A stretch of DNA of 64,000 nt, taken from the NCBI GenBank assembly GCA_019054805.1, contig JAHQIY010000032.1, positions 248,001 through 312,000 on the forward strand, written 5' to 3'. Below the pieces are notes generated by a model that saw nothing but the letters and a program-made list of their open reading frames with translations, was not told the origin of the DNA and searched no databases. Every line of letters begins with the position of its first letter. The stretch's first letter is position 1. Both the position numbers and the translations under genes were made by a program. Source of the stretch: Brachionus manjavacas (Eukaryota > Rotifera > Eurotatoria > Ploima > Brachionidae). Shown one piece after another: positions 19,116 through 30,255 of the stretch.

Positions 19116-22100
19116 CTAACATATATAAAAAGAAAATTTTAAATAAAAAATCTCAATAAAAAATCAGTTTATAAGTATCTTTTTTTACAAAATAGAATTT
19201 ATATATTTGAGTTCTTTACAACACTCACAAAAAACATGAAATAAAAATGGGAAATTGAAGAATTAAGCTCAGAATAGCAGAAAAAACTCTACAACTTATT
19301 TTTGAAGAGTTCAAAATTCATTCTGTAAATTTTTCTGCATACTGATTCATTAAATATATCATCTAAATCTAGTCTCAGCAATAATTTAACAATTTAATTA
19401 ATCTGCAGAGTAATTACGCAGCTAATTTTGGTCTCTTAGAAAATATTTAATATAAATAAGCAATTCAGATTTAGAAAATTTGTTTTATTTATTTGTTCTA
19501 AAATTCACATAATGCCCACTCTTTTTAAAGATAATCTAGTTGGCTTTTATAGAAGTATTCCACTTGATTGAAAGTCCTTTTGGAATAAACAAGAATGAAA
19601 AGTAGAATATTTTTGTGCTTTAACAGCTATTTAAAGTACAGGTAAAAAAAGTTTAATAAATAAAAAGATAAATTATTTTAAAATCTAGACTGATCTTTAA
19701 ATATTTTTATGAGCTTAATTTTGCAAGCTTTGCAAAAAAAATATTTTAAATGCCTTTGATTTTTTTAAGAAAAATTAATAAAATTCAACTTGGCAAGATT
19801 TTTATTTCATGAATACATTTTTACCTTAAATTTAAATGGTATTTGTTTGAGTAAAAATTAAATTTTTTAAAATCTTTTTTAATTATTGTTCATTTATTAA
19901 TAATCTATTAATAAACAAAATACAAAGTTATTAATAATCAAAAATATTTTTTTTTAATATTTTGATATAGTAAAATAAATGATGAAAATTATGCTCACTT
20001 TGAATTTTGATTATTAAAAGGATATTAATAAATGATAAAAAATTAAAAATTAAAAAAAAATTTAAGTGAATGAAAAGATTAAAAGTATTATTCATATGTC
20101 AAAAAAAAATTTAATTTCTACTTAAAAAAATATGATTTAAATTTAAGGTAAATTTTGTATTCATGAAATAAAAATATTGCCACTTGTTAGGATGTCACAT
20201 AATTAACTACTAGCTAACTTATTTAATAAAAGATATTACCAAGTGTTTTAATTTATGTGACGGTTATGGAAAAATTAAATTTTTTATTTTATCAATAAAT
20301 GTCTTAGACTCTTTATTTTGTACTAGACTTCACAAGCTTGCAATTGCGTATTTGCTCGATATTAAAAGCATGTTGCTTGAGGGACTATTCGGTTTTAGTG
20401 ACAATGTGTTATAACATGAACTTTAGTGACATTTTGAACGTTGATAAAATCTAGCAAATACGTTATCTCTCATATCTTGGTTTTGATATTTTTTTTAATT
20501 ATTCTTAATGTTAAACAAAGATTGTTAAAAGTAATTAGGAAAAAATATTCGGCATTTTGAATATTAGAACAAAAAAAAAACAGATCAAAAATGAAAAAAA
20601 TTCGAATACTTTTTTCTTAGGATTTTAGGGTCTAAAATTGGCAAAAAAAATGTAATGATCCAGTCTCTGTAAAAATTCTAAAAAATGAAAATAAATTTTA
20701 AAGAATTATAAATTACATGAAAGAGTATTTGCATAAAGCAAGAATTAGGTGATGCATTGTGTGTATCAGTATGTGAACATTAAAAAAAAACAAAATTAGA
20801 TCTTTATAAATAATGTAACTGAGTTTTTTTTTTTAGTTGTATTTTTTTGTTCTAAAATTTACAGTGCCAAAACTTTCAAGATGGTGTCCAGATTAAATGA
20901 TTTAAACTGGTTTGATTCCTTTCCAAAATAAAAGAAAGGCTTACAAAAAACGCTTATCAGAAAAAAGAGCCTTTGAGCTCCACAACAATGATTGTTTTCT
21001 TTATCTTTGTTTTTAAACTATTCTCCCCAATTTATATTTCAGTAAATAGAAAGTTTTTAAAATCTTCGTCCAACCTCAAGATTAAATTAAAAAAAAAAAC
21101 TACTGAAGAATTAAGAGAGAAATTCTTTTTAATCCGCAGGATGCTCAATAATTTTTTAAAAGTTGTTTCTTCAGGTATCATCTTTTATATTCCATTGTTA
21201 GTCAAACTTATTTCTCACATTCATTTGATTTGGAATATGGACCTCAAAATTTTGTTTTTTGTTTTTAGGCAAAAAGCGTTTAATTACTTAGAGTCTATAT
21301 TTTCCTTAAATATAAATAAACTATTAACAAAAACAACAAACTGTAAATATGCAGATTGAGCCAGATCTAATAATTCAATGAAGAGTGCAAATACAATTTT
21401 TCGGTATTTATTTTTGGTTGAATTTTTTTTTTAAAATGCTTTAGCTTTGAAAGTTGATTCATTTGGATATATTTTTTAGATTTGTCTACGTTAGAGCTAA
21501 ATTAGATGCTTGAAAAGCAGAACATTTCAATTACAATTGGGAATTGTAGAAGATTAATGCTAAATTGAGTTAAAATTCAAAAAAAATCGGGATAAAATTT
21601 TTTTGAATGGACTGATAAAATAAAAAACTGATAAACCGTTATGCAAAAAACTGCTTTTTTATCTAAATCATCTGAACAATTTATTTAGATAAGAGAATGG
21701 CTTAAAAACCAAACATATTTACAGTTGAATGGTTAATTTCAAATTTTCCATTTAAAGGCCATAAAACTTTAATGATTTTTTGTTTTATAGCCCATTAGAA
21801 AATATCATTAACTTTTTTATTTTATTCATTCCAGACTTTTTCTATTCTAATAGTCAAATATAAAATATTTGCTCAAGAGGATTGATTGATGGCTGCTAAT
21901 AAGTGATGTCCACAAATTTAACAAAATCTACCACAAACATATAAGTTTCATAACAAAAATTATAAAATAAAACAATTTTTTAATTTAATGTCAAATGTCA
22001 TATAATGATAACTAATAAATGATTTTTTTCACTTTTTTTTAATAACAAAAACAAAATCAATAAAAAATGATCAAAAATAATACACTCATCACAGAAATTT

Positions 22101-22226
22101 ATTTTTTATTGATTAGCTTCAGATCAAATCGATTAGTTTATTAGTTAATTAATTTAATTTTAATGTCCAAAATTGAGTAATATAAATAAAAAATGATTTA
22201 ACCAAGTTGTATTTATTTTAAAAATA
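19116..22226. other. Gene-poor AT-rich stretch
   Basis: About 3.1 kb. Near 20873-20995 there is a short coding-like piece (MVSRLNDLNWFDSFP, then AYKKRLSEKRAFELHNND) interrupted by stops, of unknown origin. 20973-21359 is open (128 codons) but lysine- and phenylalanine-rich with no recognisable domain, and is more likely chance. Nothing else stood out. Confidence 0.4.
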
Positions 22227-23890
22227 TTGCAATTATTCTGTGTCATAATGGAAAACGAGACTAAATCTCATGAAAGCGTTCTTATAAACCCGACTGATGA
22301 GACTTTAGATGGTGTTGAAAATATTTCAGGCAGAAATATTTTGATTTATAAAGATCTCAAAAAAGAGGAACAAACATCGAGTTTGAATTACATAGTTCAA
22401 ATGAAAACTATGACGAATTTCTCATTAGAATTGCTGATGGAGATATTAAAGGCAAGAATATGCAATTCACAAAAACAAGACAAAGATAAATATCGACACT
22501 ACTGCAGATATTTGTCTAAAGGTTGTAAAGCAGCCTTATATCTACAAGCAACACAAAACTCAGCTGGTCATTGTTTCGTAATGAGCCTGAACAACCGAGA
22601 CCAAGTAAAAAAGCGAAGGCATCTAATGAGACTGATGATGCAAACGTCAACTGCAAAAAATGAAATGCTCCACTCAAAAAACGACATTATTATTATTGTA
22701 TTAACAAATGTTATCAAGATTTAATATTTTTTTTTTGTTTTAATTAATAAAAATTTGTATTACTTCTATTAAAATAATTCGATATTTGTTATTTTTTATT
22801 CAAAACTAATAAAATTTTCTAAATTCTAACATATTTGTTTTTTTTTATTCGTGTTGTTTTTTTTTATTAAATTTGTGGTAATAAAATATTTAGGGTCATT
22901 GATTGATAAGCATCTTTAAAAAATAATTATTTTAAAAAAAAAAGGCAAAATTTTACTTTAATAAATGTTAGTTAATTAAAAAGAAAAAAAACTCTAACAG
23001 AGTCTTAATTTTTAAAAGGAAAAGATCTATGATTTTAAAAAAGATGTCATAAACATTAAGGTTAATTACTATTTTGATATTAATTGTAAAACTCTATTAA
23101 TTTATTGAATTAAAGTCAAATAAAATGATTTTAATATCTAATTTTGGAAATTTTGGATATTCTTTTATTATAAATCAATAGTAATTTTTGATAAATAATT
23201 TGAAAGATTAATTAATATAACAAAAAATATCAAAAAATACAATTATAAATTGATTTTTTCTCAATTATTGTGCAATCTTTATGATGAAATTCTCGAAAAC
23301 TATACTTCCTGGAGAAAAACTAGGTACATTTTTTAGAAAGCTCGTTAAATTCTCTCCAAGAAAAATTGGGGGTCAGTTGTGGGTCAGGTTTTTAAAAATA
23401 TAAAAATATTCAATTTTCACAAAAAATAAAAATTATGGAGAAAAACTATTTTAAATTTCAAAAAATAGAGAAAAATTCAAACTTTTGAAAATATTTTTGC
23501 TTTGCAAAAAAATGAGGGTCAGTGTTTTAGTAGGACCTATTATTAAGGATTCGAAACAGATTAAAATAATAGATGATAAGTTTTACATTCTTTCAGATGA
23601 TTTTAATAAGATTTCTGATGCTGAGTTTAGGCGTTACCGATCTGGAAAATTCACAACTTTTGATCATTTTGTGAAGTCATTTAATATATTTTGTAAAGAT
23701 TGGAAAAAGGCTAGATGCAATTGTCCTTGTTTTCTAAAAGAGTATAAATGCAAGCATGTAGTTGGTATGTCTTTTAGATTAAAAGAAGTCAATTCTCCAT
23801 TAATAGCTAAATCAGTTCCCATCGGACAAAAAGAAAAAGAGGCAGACCTACATTAGCAAAAAAAGCATTTATTAGAGAAAAAATTTTGTT
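22227..23890 (+). pseudogene. MULE-type DNA transposase remnant (zinc-binding N-part and SWIM finger)
   Basis: Two separated pieces of one transposase-like protein. The first (22245-22700) shifts between frames: FELHSSNENYDEFLIRIADG and GKNMQFTKTRQ in one, then KYRHYCRYLSKGCKAALYLQ in another, like the Cys-rich FLYWCH/MULE N-terminus. The second (23510-23880) carries a SWIM zinc finger, CNCPCFLKEYKCKHVVGM (CxC...CxH). A 1-base shift in the A-run near 23835 then leads to KRKRGRPTLAKKAFIREK, the basic tail often seen after SWIM in these transposases. The central DDE catalytic region is missing, replaced by about 750 bp of AT-rich sequence. Non-functional. Confidence 0.75.
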
Positions 23891-24660
23891 AATTTTTTTA
23901 ACTCAATAACTATTTTTCTAATGCTCATTAATAATTTTAATGTTCTCATTTTTAATTTATTTTACAATTATTTTGACAAAAAAAATTACCCAAAAAAATT
24001 TTATTTTTACATCCAAAAGATTAATACAAAAACCCATTTAATAATAATCCTTAATTAAAAAGAATCCCAAAAAGAATCAAAATGGAAAAGAAATGTTCCC
24101 AATTAATAAAAATTGTAAAAAAATAATTGTAAAAGCATTTATACACAAATTGTTAATCTAAAATAGAACTCTCCAGTCATTTTTGAGGTTATGTTTTCAG
24201 GATAAGAATTCCAACAGTTATAATATTGTTTCGCGTGAGGCTTAACCCGACAGTCTAAAATTGTGGAAAAATTAGTTTTGTTTAAAAATGGAATTAATTA
24301 ATTAATAATTTAACAATTCATTAAATAAAACATAATTCTGTGATGTGTGATTAAACAAAATTTTGTAATCTTGTTTTTTTTTTTCTATTAGTTCTATTTT
24401 TGTATTTTTTGGTTTTAACTGCTTAGCTTCTAGGCCGATTTTTTCTTAAAAAACATGTTTTGACTTTTATTTTAAAGAGCGTAAAAAAGAGATTTAAGTC
24501 TTCAAAATCGGTCTTTTTATATTATTAACAAAATTTTTTAAAATAAATATATTTTTTAGAGCCGATCTGCAACTTAGTCCTAGTCTGTATATTTTTTTAG
24601 TCTAATTATTACTTTTTATTTATTTTTGAAGAAATTAAGTTAATTTTTTTATATGATTTT
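23891..24660. other. Spacer with diverged dispersed repeat (copy 2 at 24172-24270)
   Basis: Non-coding AT-rich sequence between the MULE remnant and SMN. The segment 24172-24270 matches the repeat at 16243-16345 (CATTTTTGAGGT, GGATAAGAATTCCAACA, TTTCGCG, AGGCTTAAC). Nothing else recognised. Confidence 0.4.
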
Positions 24661-24663
24661 GAC

Positions 24664-24669
24664 TTTATT
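24664..24669 (-). terminator. AATAAA polyadenylation signal of SMN
   Basis: TTTATT on the plus strand is AATAAA on the minus strand, about 20 bases past the SMN stop codon. It is a plausible cleavage/polyadenylation signal, but AATAAA is frequent by chance in this base composition. Confidence 0.4.
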
Positions 24670-24687
24670 ACAATAAAAAATTAAAAA

Positions 24688-25452
24688 TCATGATGAATTT
24701 TTTTTATTTTGAGTCAAACCGAGATAATACCCTGTATGATAGCCATTCATATACCAACTTAAAAGCATTGAATGTAAAGCATCTTGTTCGTTTGTAATCA
24801 ATTTTTCTTTATTAAGTATTTTGTCAGGCAGAGGTGGTGGAGGTATTTGGAAATTAGTGAACAAATTTCTTGAAGATTTCTCTTCAGATGGAGTATTTTC
24901 TTCATTTTGTTGCTTTTTTTCTTTTCCAATTGTTTTATCATTAGGCCCAATATATTCGTACAGCTCATCTAAATTTTTTTCTTCCTCATTTAAATAGTAC
25001 AAAAATTTGACCATACATTTCTCTTTACTTTCATCACCGCGATTGATAATTTTGATTATTTCAGCTGGATATAATAGTCCATCTTCATTGTATATAGCCA
25101 TGCACAAATCGCCAATCGACCAATCTTTAGGATTTTTTTTTTTTAGTTCATTTTCATTAAATTTAATTGAATCAGCTTCATTGTCTTCATCTTCGTCATA
25201 ATAGCCTTCATTTTCTTGGTCAAATTCATTTTCTTCTTCTAATTCATCTTCTTCTTCTTCCTCTTCCTCTTCATCCAAGTCCAAATCACTAGGAGGTAAT
25301 TTGTTTTCAGAGCATTTCATTTTTTTGCTAAGTTCTTGTTTGATTCTAGAAATACTTTGATCGTACGCTCTTATAAGGGCTCGATCATCCCAAACATCTT
25401 CAGATTTATCATTTTTGCTAAATAATACAACATTATTATTTGATTTTGCCAT
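24688..25452 (-). CDS. SMN1: Survival motor neuron protein (SMN)
   Basis: One uninterrupted frame of 254 residues. SMN is the core of the complex that loads Sm rings onto spliceosomal snRNAs in cytoplasm and nuclear bodies. All landmark parts are present in order: the Gemin2-binding helix (about 20-42, WDDRALIRAYDQSISRIKQE); a Tudor domain (about 109-170, WSIGDLCMAIYNEDGLLYPA, then YYLNEEEKNLDEL) that binds dimethyl-arginine Sm tails; a short proline run (IPPPPLPD, 203-210); and the C-terminal YG box (224-246, LHSMLLSWYMNGYHTGYYLG) for self-association. Two features differ from the vertebrate protein: an Asp/Glu-rich insert (about 55-93) between Gemin2 helix and Tudor, and a Phe (F150) where the human protein has the cage residue Y127 in my alignment. 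Single-exon form; upstream neighbour on the same strand is the zinc-finger gene. Confidence 0.97.
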   Translation of the reverse strand: MAKSNNNVVLFSKNDKSEDVWDDRALIRAYDQSISRIKQELSKKMKCSENKLPPSDLDLDEEEEEEEEDELEEENEFDQENEGYYDEDEDNEADSIKFNENELKKKNPKDWSIGDLCMAIYNEDGLLYPAEIIKIINRGDESKEKCMVKFLYYLNEEEKNLDELYEYIGPNDKTIGKEKKQQNEENTPSEEKSSRNLFTNFQIPPPPLPDKILNKEKLITNEQDALHSMLLSWYMNGYHTGYYLGLTQNKKNSS

Positions 25453-25834
25453 TTATTTCGCTTTTTGAAATTTTTTAAAATAAAAATTTTTGAAATGTTG
25501 TAAGACTAATTTCATAAAAACTTAAAATATATCAAAACAAAAGTATTAAACGAATTGCTTTAAAAACAAATTTAAATGTCTAATTTATTTTAGTTGTTTG
25601 TCAATCATTTATTTATTGAATTTTATATTTTTAATAATTTATTTTACTCACTTTTATTAAAAATTAAAAATTCTAGATAATTTTAGTTAATTAAATATGG
25701 AATAAAATTTTGCTAAAAAATATAATACAAATTATTTGAAAAAAAAATAAAAATATCTCTTAAAAATTAGTTATCACTAAACAGTGCCGAATCGATTGAT
25801 TTAAAAAAATAAAAAATTATTAAATTAGTTCATA

Positions 25835-26656
25835 TTATTGAATTCCCAAAGCTAATGTTTTTTTTATTTTCTTTGCTTCATTCAAACTAGTTGCAATGTT
25901 TTCTTTGTTATTTTTTAGAATCTCGTTTAAAGTCTTCTTTCCCTCAGTCCAATATTTGGTAAAGCTAAATGGCTCTTTGATGTCAGCAATTTTATTATCA
26001 AGATTGGTTTTGGAAGATCGGCAATTTTTGCAATAATTCTCTGAACCATCATTTGCATAGGAACATTCAATGCATTTCCATGATATTGAAAGTTGTTTTC
26101 TGATGTTTAAATTCAAGTTTTGCAAACCACCAAAAGAGTTGGTTTTCATAAAATTGGTACTTAATTTACACTTAAAATTTCTACACTGAAAACAAATCTC
26201 TTGATCTTGTGCATTTTTACTCAAACAATTTGAACATATCCATCTTTGATTTTGTTCCTGAGTATTAATATTATTAGTATTAGTTGGCTTTATAATTGAG
26301 TTTGATTTTTGATTAGAATTTTTTTTTGCTGAAGATGAAATTCCTGACGATGAATAGTAAAAATAACTGTCTTTGAAATATTCATAATTCTCAGCTTCTA
26401 AAAAGTCAGGAATAATGTTAAATTGGACTTTTTTGTTCGATTTTTGACGCTCATTTTTTTGTGGAAAAAAGTGCGAACTAATATTACCGCTTGAGAGAAA
26501 TGATGTAAATAATGTTTTGTAACTTTCAGATGTACTTTGCAATTTTGCCAAAGTTGCATTAAAATGATAATTTGAGTTGTTATTCTGAGGTTTCTGGGAT
26601 GGATACGGTCTAAATCGTAGTTTTGAAAGTGAGTGATTAGGATGTTTCTTATCCAT
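25835..26656 (-). CDS. Protein with two RanBP2-type zinc fingers, otherwise unknown
   Basis: A 273-residue single frame starting ATGGATAAG (26656). Two zinc fingers of the W-x-C-x2-C-x10-C-x2-C type are clear: W139 C141 C144 C155 C158 (WICSNCLSKNAQDQEICFQC) and W193 C195 C198 C209 C212 (WKCIECSYANDGSENYCKNC). Such fingers bind either ubiquitin or GGU-containing single-stranded RNA. The RNA-binding type usually has an Asn-x-x-x-Asn pattern, and neither finger decides the matter by eye. The N-terminal 130 residues are Asn/Ser-rich and probably disordered; the C-terminus is a Lys-rich helix (KKTLNEILKNNKENIATSLN). A TTTTTTCAG acceptor about 30 bp upstream of the ATG suggests a 5' UTR intron or an upstream exon. 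Confidence 0.8.
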   Translation of the reverse strand: MDKKHPNHSLSKLRFRPYPSQKPQNNNSNYHFNATLAKLQSTSESYKTLFTSFLSSGNISSHFFPQKNERQKSNKKVQFNIIPDFLEAENYEYFKDSYFYYSSSGISSSAKKNSNQKSNSIIKPTNTNNINTQEQNQRWICSNCLSKNAQDQEICFQCRNFKCKLSTNFMKTNSFGGLQNLNLNIRKQLSISWKCIECSYANDGSENYCKNCRSSKTNLDNKIADIKEPFSFTKYWTEGKKTLNEILKNNKENIATSLNEAKKIKKTLALGIQ

Positions 26657-26689
26657 ATTTTTGAATGAATTGACTGCTGAAAAAACACT

Positions 26690-27847
26690 GAGTAAATTTT
26701 AAATCCAAGTGAGCTGCAAAAATTAAAATTTTAGAACTTATTCAAAATTTAGTAAAGTAATAACTTAACAAACATTCTTTTAAAAAATATTAATGAATTT
26801 TAAGCAATCTCAATGATATGTCTCTTTTAGAAACAGGTTGATATTTTTACTTAATGATGTTTTTAAAGGTAACTGTTCGAAAAATTGAGCTACAAATTGG
26901 CAATTCCAAATCTAAAAAATCTAAAAATTGAGATCTATTTTTTTTTGATTAACTTCATTTATTTAATTTAATTTTTAAATAATTTTAGGGGAGCCTCGGG
27001 CAGCACTAAATGGAACTAGGTTCTTCGTTTTTTAGCCCAACAAGTGGAAAAAACAATAACAAAAAATAAGACTAATTTTTAGAGAAATGAGTTAACTTCA
27101 TTTATGATTATGATAATAATTTATTTGCAGTCAAAGATTAGACAAAGATTTCCCTAGAATTACAGGAGCTTGAACATTTATCATTAAATTTATTTTTTGA
27201 TTGAAGTAGTGACTTTGTAAACTTGTATCATTTGGATAACCAATGTCATAATCAGGATCTTTCGAAATCAATCTTTGAATCACTTAATGAAATTCTTAGC
27301 TACAAAATCTCATCAGCGCAGATTATTTTTAAGCAAAAAAATCAATTTATTAATTTATGGAATAGAAATTTTTATATTTTAATTTTAAAAAGTTTTTTTG
27401 CTGAAGAATTTTTTGTTTTAATTTTTTTTTTTTTTTCATCACCGAATCTGGCATAATTTAACTAAATAAATTAGTGTGCATTTTTTATTCTGAGTTAGAG
27501 TCTTTTTGTCGTTTATCAGATCTTTAAAATCAATGCCTTTTTCAATTCTTCCTCGAAGATATTTCCAAACAAAATATACAGTTGTATTGTTTAATCTAAA
27601 GGAGAAATTTTCGTACATACAAACGCGCTACTAAGCTGGGTTTCTCTTTATATTAACCAGTTTAAAAAGAAAAAAGTGATTTTTAGAAATTGTGCTTTTT
27701 AGTTTAAAAAAAATATTAAGGTTATATGATGATAATCTCAATTTTTAAGTTCGGAAATTTATTGAAAAAATAAAAACTATAATCTTTATAATAGATTTAA
27801 TAGGATTAGATTTTGTTTAGAACATAAAAAGAAAAGTGCAATCTTTT
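26690..27847. other. Spacer between zinc-finger gene and MnSOD
   Basis: About 1.1 kb. 27223-27456 (+) is open for 77 codons, but its second half is Phe/Ile-rich low complexity and no domain is visible. I treat it as unsupported. No other feature seen. Confidence 0.35.
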
Positions 27848-28565
27848 TTAGTCGTATCTAGCTTTTCCAAAAAGCTCTTCGACTCTTCTCCAGTTGGCAA
27901 TTTTGAAAATACTTTTGACATAATCGGGCCGAGCATTTTTGTATTGCAAATAATAAGCATGTTCCCAAACATCAATGCCAAACAATGGATGCAAGCCAGT
28001 AGTTGCTTGTAGGGGATCTTGATTTGCACATGCGGCAATCTCTAATCTATTCAGTTGTTTGTTGTATCCTAACCATCCCCATCCAGATCCCTGAATGCCG
28101 GTGGATGTAGCAACTAACAAATCTACCATCCTTTGATAGGAACCAAAATCTCTTTTTATAGCCTCGGCTAATTCTCCCTCTGGTTCGGAAGTACCATTTT
28201 TGCATAAAATAGTCCAAAAAATTGAATGATTTATGTGGCCACCACCATTGAACTTCAAGGCTGATGTTAAAGCTATTTGATCAGTTACTGATCCTCTTTG
28301 TTTAGCCTCAAAAAGTTTCTCTTCTGCTACATTTAAGTTATTAACATAGGTGGCATGATGCTTTTGATGATGAACGTGCATAATATCGGCTGATATAACA
28401 GGCTCCAATGCATTAAAATCATAGGGTAGATCTGGAAGAGAATGCTTCGAACGAATTACCGACAAGCATCTTATTTTAAAATTTAGATTATATTCACTTC
28501 AAAATCATTCAAGAGAGATACTTTTTGCTGCTTTGAGCTAAAACTCTGGGAATATGTGCAAACAT
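27848..28565 (-). CDS. SOD2: Mitochondrial manganese superoxide dismutase
   Basis: Two exons: 28565-28522 (14 codons plus 2 bases) and 28469-27848, giving 221 residues, close to the 222 of human SOD2. It converts superoxide to hydrogen peroxide and oxygen in the mitochondrial matrix. The short first exon ([14 protein letters not shown]) plus the next few residues make a basic, acid-free presequence before [11 protein letters not shown], where the mature enzyme normally starts. Metal ligands by alignment are H48 (HVHHQKHH), H96 ([11 protein letters not shown]), D181 and H185 ([13 protein letters not shown]). The second-sphere Gln in ACANQDPL (Q165) and [10 protein letters not shown] mark the Mn rather than Fe type. 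The start was moved into the upstream exon because the second exon alone has no ATG before the domain. The gene is head-to-head with JAGN1, about 720 bp apart. Confidence 0.96.
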
Positions 28566-29283
28566 TTTGATGAAAAAAATATGAAACTTTGTTGTAAATA
28601 ATTTCAGAAAGACATTAGACTAAATGCTTCAAATTTGGCTAAAAAATTTGCATTGTAAATGGCTTATATAATAATAGAAAGGATTTCTAAAATGCAAGCT
28701 AAATCTTGCAAATTGAATGCAAAATACTATTAATAGACGCTATTTAAAAATTAACATAATATTAAGAAATTTTTAGATTTTTGTTTATTAATAACTCTAA
28801 AAAGGCAATATGGCCTTATTTTTTTCGGCTTTAATGACTTTTAAGAGTTCTTCTAACAATTGAATAAAAAATATTTTTTAAATTTTAATAAGTTCCCGAA
28901 TTTAAAATAATAGTTTAAAAAATATCGATTTTATTTTAAATTAAATGCATAAAAATTTACTCGAATTTAAATTTTAACAATAATATCATTAAATCTAATA
29001 ATTTTAGCATATTTAAAACTAGCAACAAGCTCAATGAACAAAAAGAATACTATTAATCTAATGCTTCTCAAAGTTCGATTAGCCTTAATTATCTTACAAA
29101 GATAAATTGGTATGTTAGATTTGAAATTTTCTAATTTAACCACGTAAAGATATTTTTACCAAATAAGAATTATTTTTTTTTAGAATTCTCTAATGTTTCT
29201 CTTCAAAATTAGATTGATAATTTTCAATTTATTTTTTTTTATATTTTAAAGCCAAGATCCTAATTTGAAACGACTTAACAGAT
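28566..29283. promoter_or_regulatory. Divergent intergenic region between SOD2 and JAGN1
   Basis: The two start codons face away from each other across 718 bp of AT-rich sequence, so this must carry both promoters (possibly shared). No TATA box, initiator or known binding site stands out above the background. Confidence 0.5.
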
Positions 29284-29913
29284 ATGGCGTCAAGAAATGG
29301 GACCTCGAGACCTTCGGGTACAGATGGAAATGATTTCATGCATAGAGAGAAGGTGGCTTCAGAATACGCGATAAGGTTTTAATTTTTTACTTACTTCTAA
29401 GGTTCTTGGTCGCTAAAACTCTTTAATTAATGCTTTTAAAGTGTAGAAACTAAGAAATTTGTGCGCTATTCGATTTGGATGCATTTAATGATGGCATTTA
29501 TCATTATAATTCAAATGATATTTTATTTTGGAAATAAATACTTCAGTGAATTATTCGAGTTTCCCGAGGTTCCGAAACCAAATTTGTGGGAATACATTTG
29601 GTTAACAAGTCTAATTCCAGCTATTGCAGGTTACTTTTCATTAAATAGAAGTAGAAAATCGTTGCTAAAATTTTACTATATCGGAACTGTTGTTCTTGGA
29701 CTTGGTCCTATATTGTCAACGATGTTATTTAATGCCTCAGATTTATTAGAATATGCGCAAACCAAACAAACAGCAAATACTTATCATGATTTTCCTATTA
29801 TTGTTTTATGGTATATGTATCTGTTTGTAGTTGTTCAAATTCATGCATTCGGTATTTATTTTTCACGTGTTTTGCTCAAGGTATGGAATAAAGATATTAA
29901 GAAACGAAGATAA
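29284..29913 (+). CDS. JAGN1: Jagunal homolog, ER membrane protein
   Basis: Two exons: 29284-29375 and 29442-29913, about 187 residues (human JAGN1 is 183). Jagunal is a four-pass ER membrane protein needed for ER organisation and secretory traffic (oocyte vesicle traffic in flies, neutrophil function in mammals). The N-terminus is the family signature: MASRNGTSRPSGTDGNDF, then MHREKVASEYAISVETKKFV across the splice. Four hydrophobic segments follow: MHLMMAFIIIIQMIFYFG; WLTSLIPAIAGYFSL; FYYIGTVVLGLGPILSTMLF; PIIVLWYMYLFVVVQIHAFG. The tail is a dilysine-type basic end (NKDIKKRR), consistent with ER retention. The donor after exon 1 is a weak GTTTTA, but phase and homology both support it. Confidence 0.95.
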
Positions 29914-30255
29914 AAAATTTTTTATTTATGGTATTTGTTTGTTTTTTTGAAAGTCGCATGTAATGATTAATAATAAAATTTTTAAATTAAAAAATAATTT
30001 TTTTAAGTCAATCTCTTCAAACCATCATTTAATTCCATCTCTCAACGAAAAAAAAATATAGAGCACGATTGTCTAAATTATTCAATTAAATGTTCAAAGT
30101 AATAATATTAAAAATGCTTGTCAAAAAAAAATCTTTATTAATATACTTGCTTTTTTACACTAATTAAAAAGAAAGCAATTTAAATAGTCTTTTATTTTAA
30201 TCCTTTATTTTAAAAAAATTTTGATTTAAAGAAAATTATAATAGACTAATGAATA

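Noticed and set aside
27223-27456. 77-codon open frame on the plus strand
   Set aside because: Second half is T-run low complexity, with no start context, domain or splice partner.
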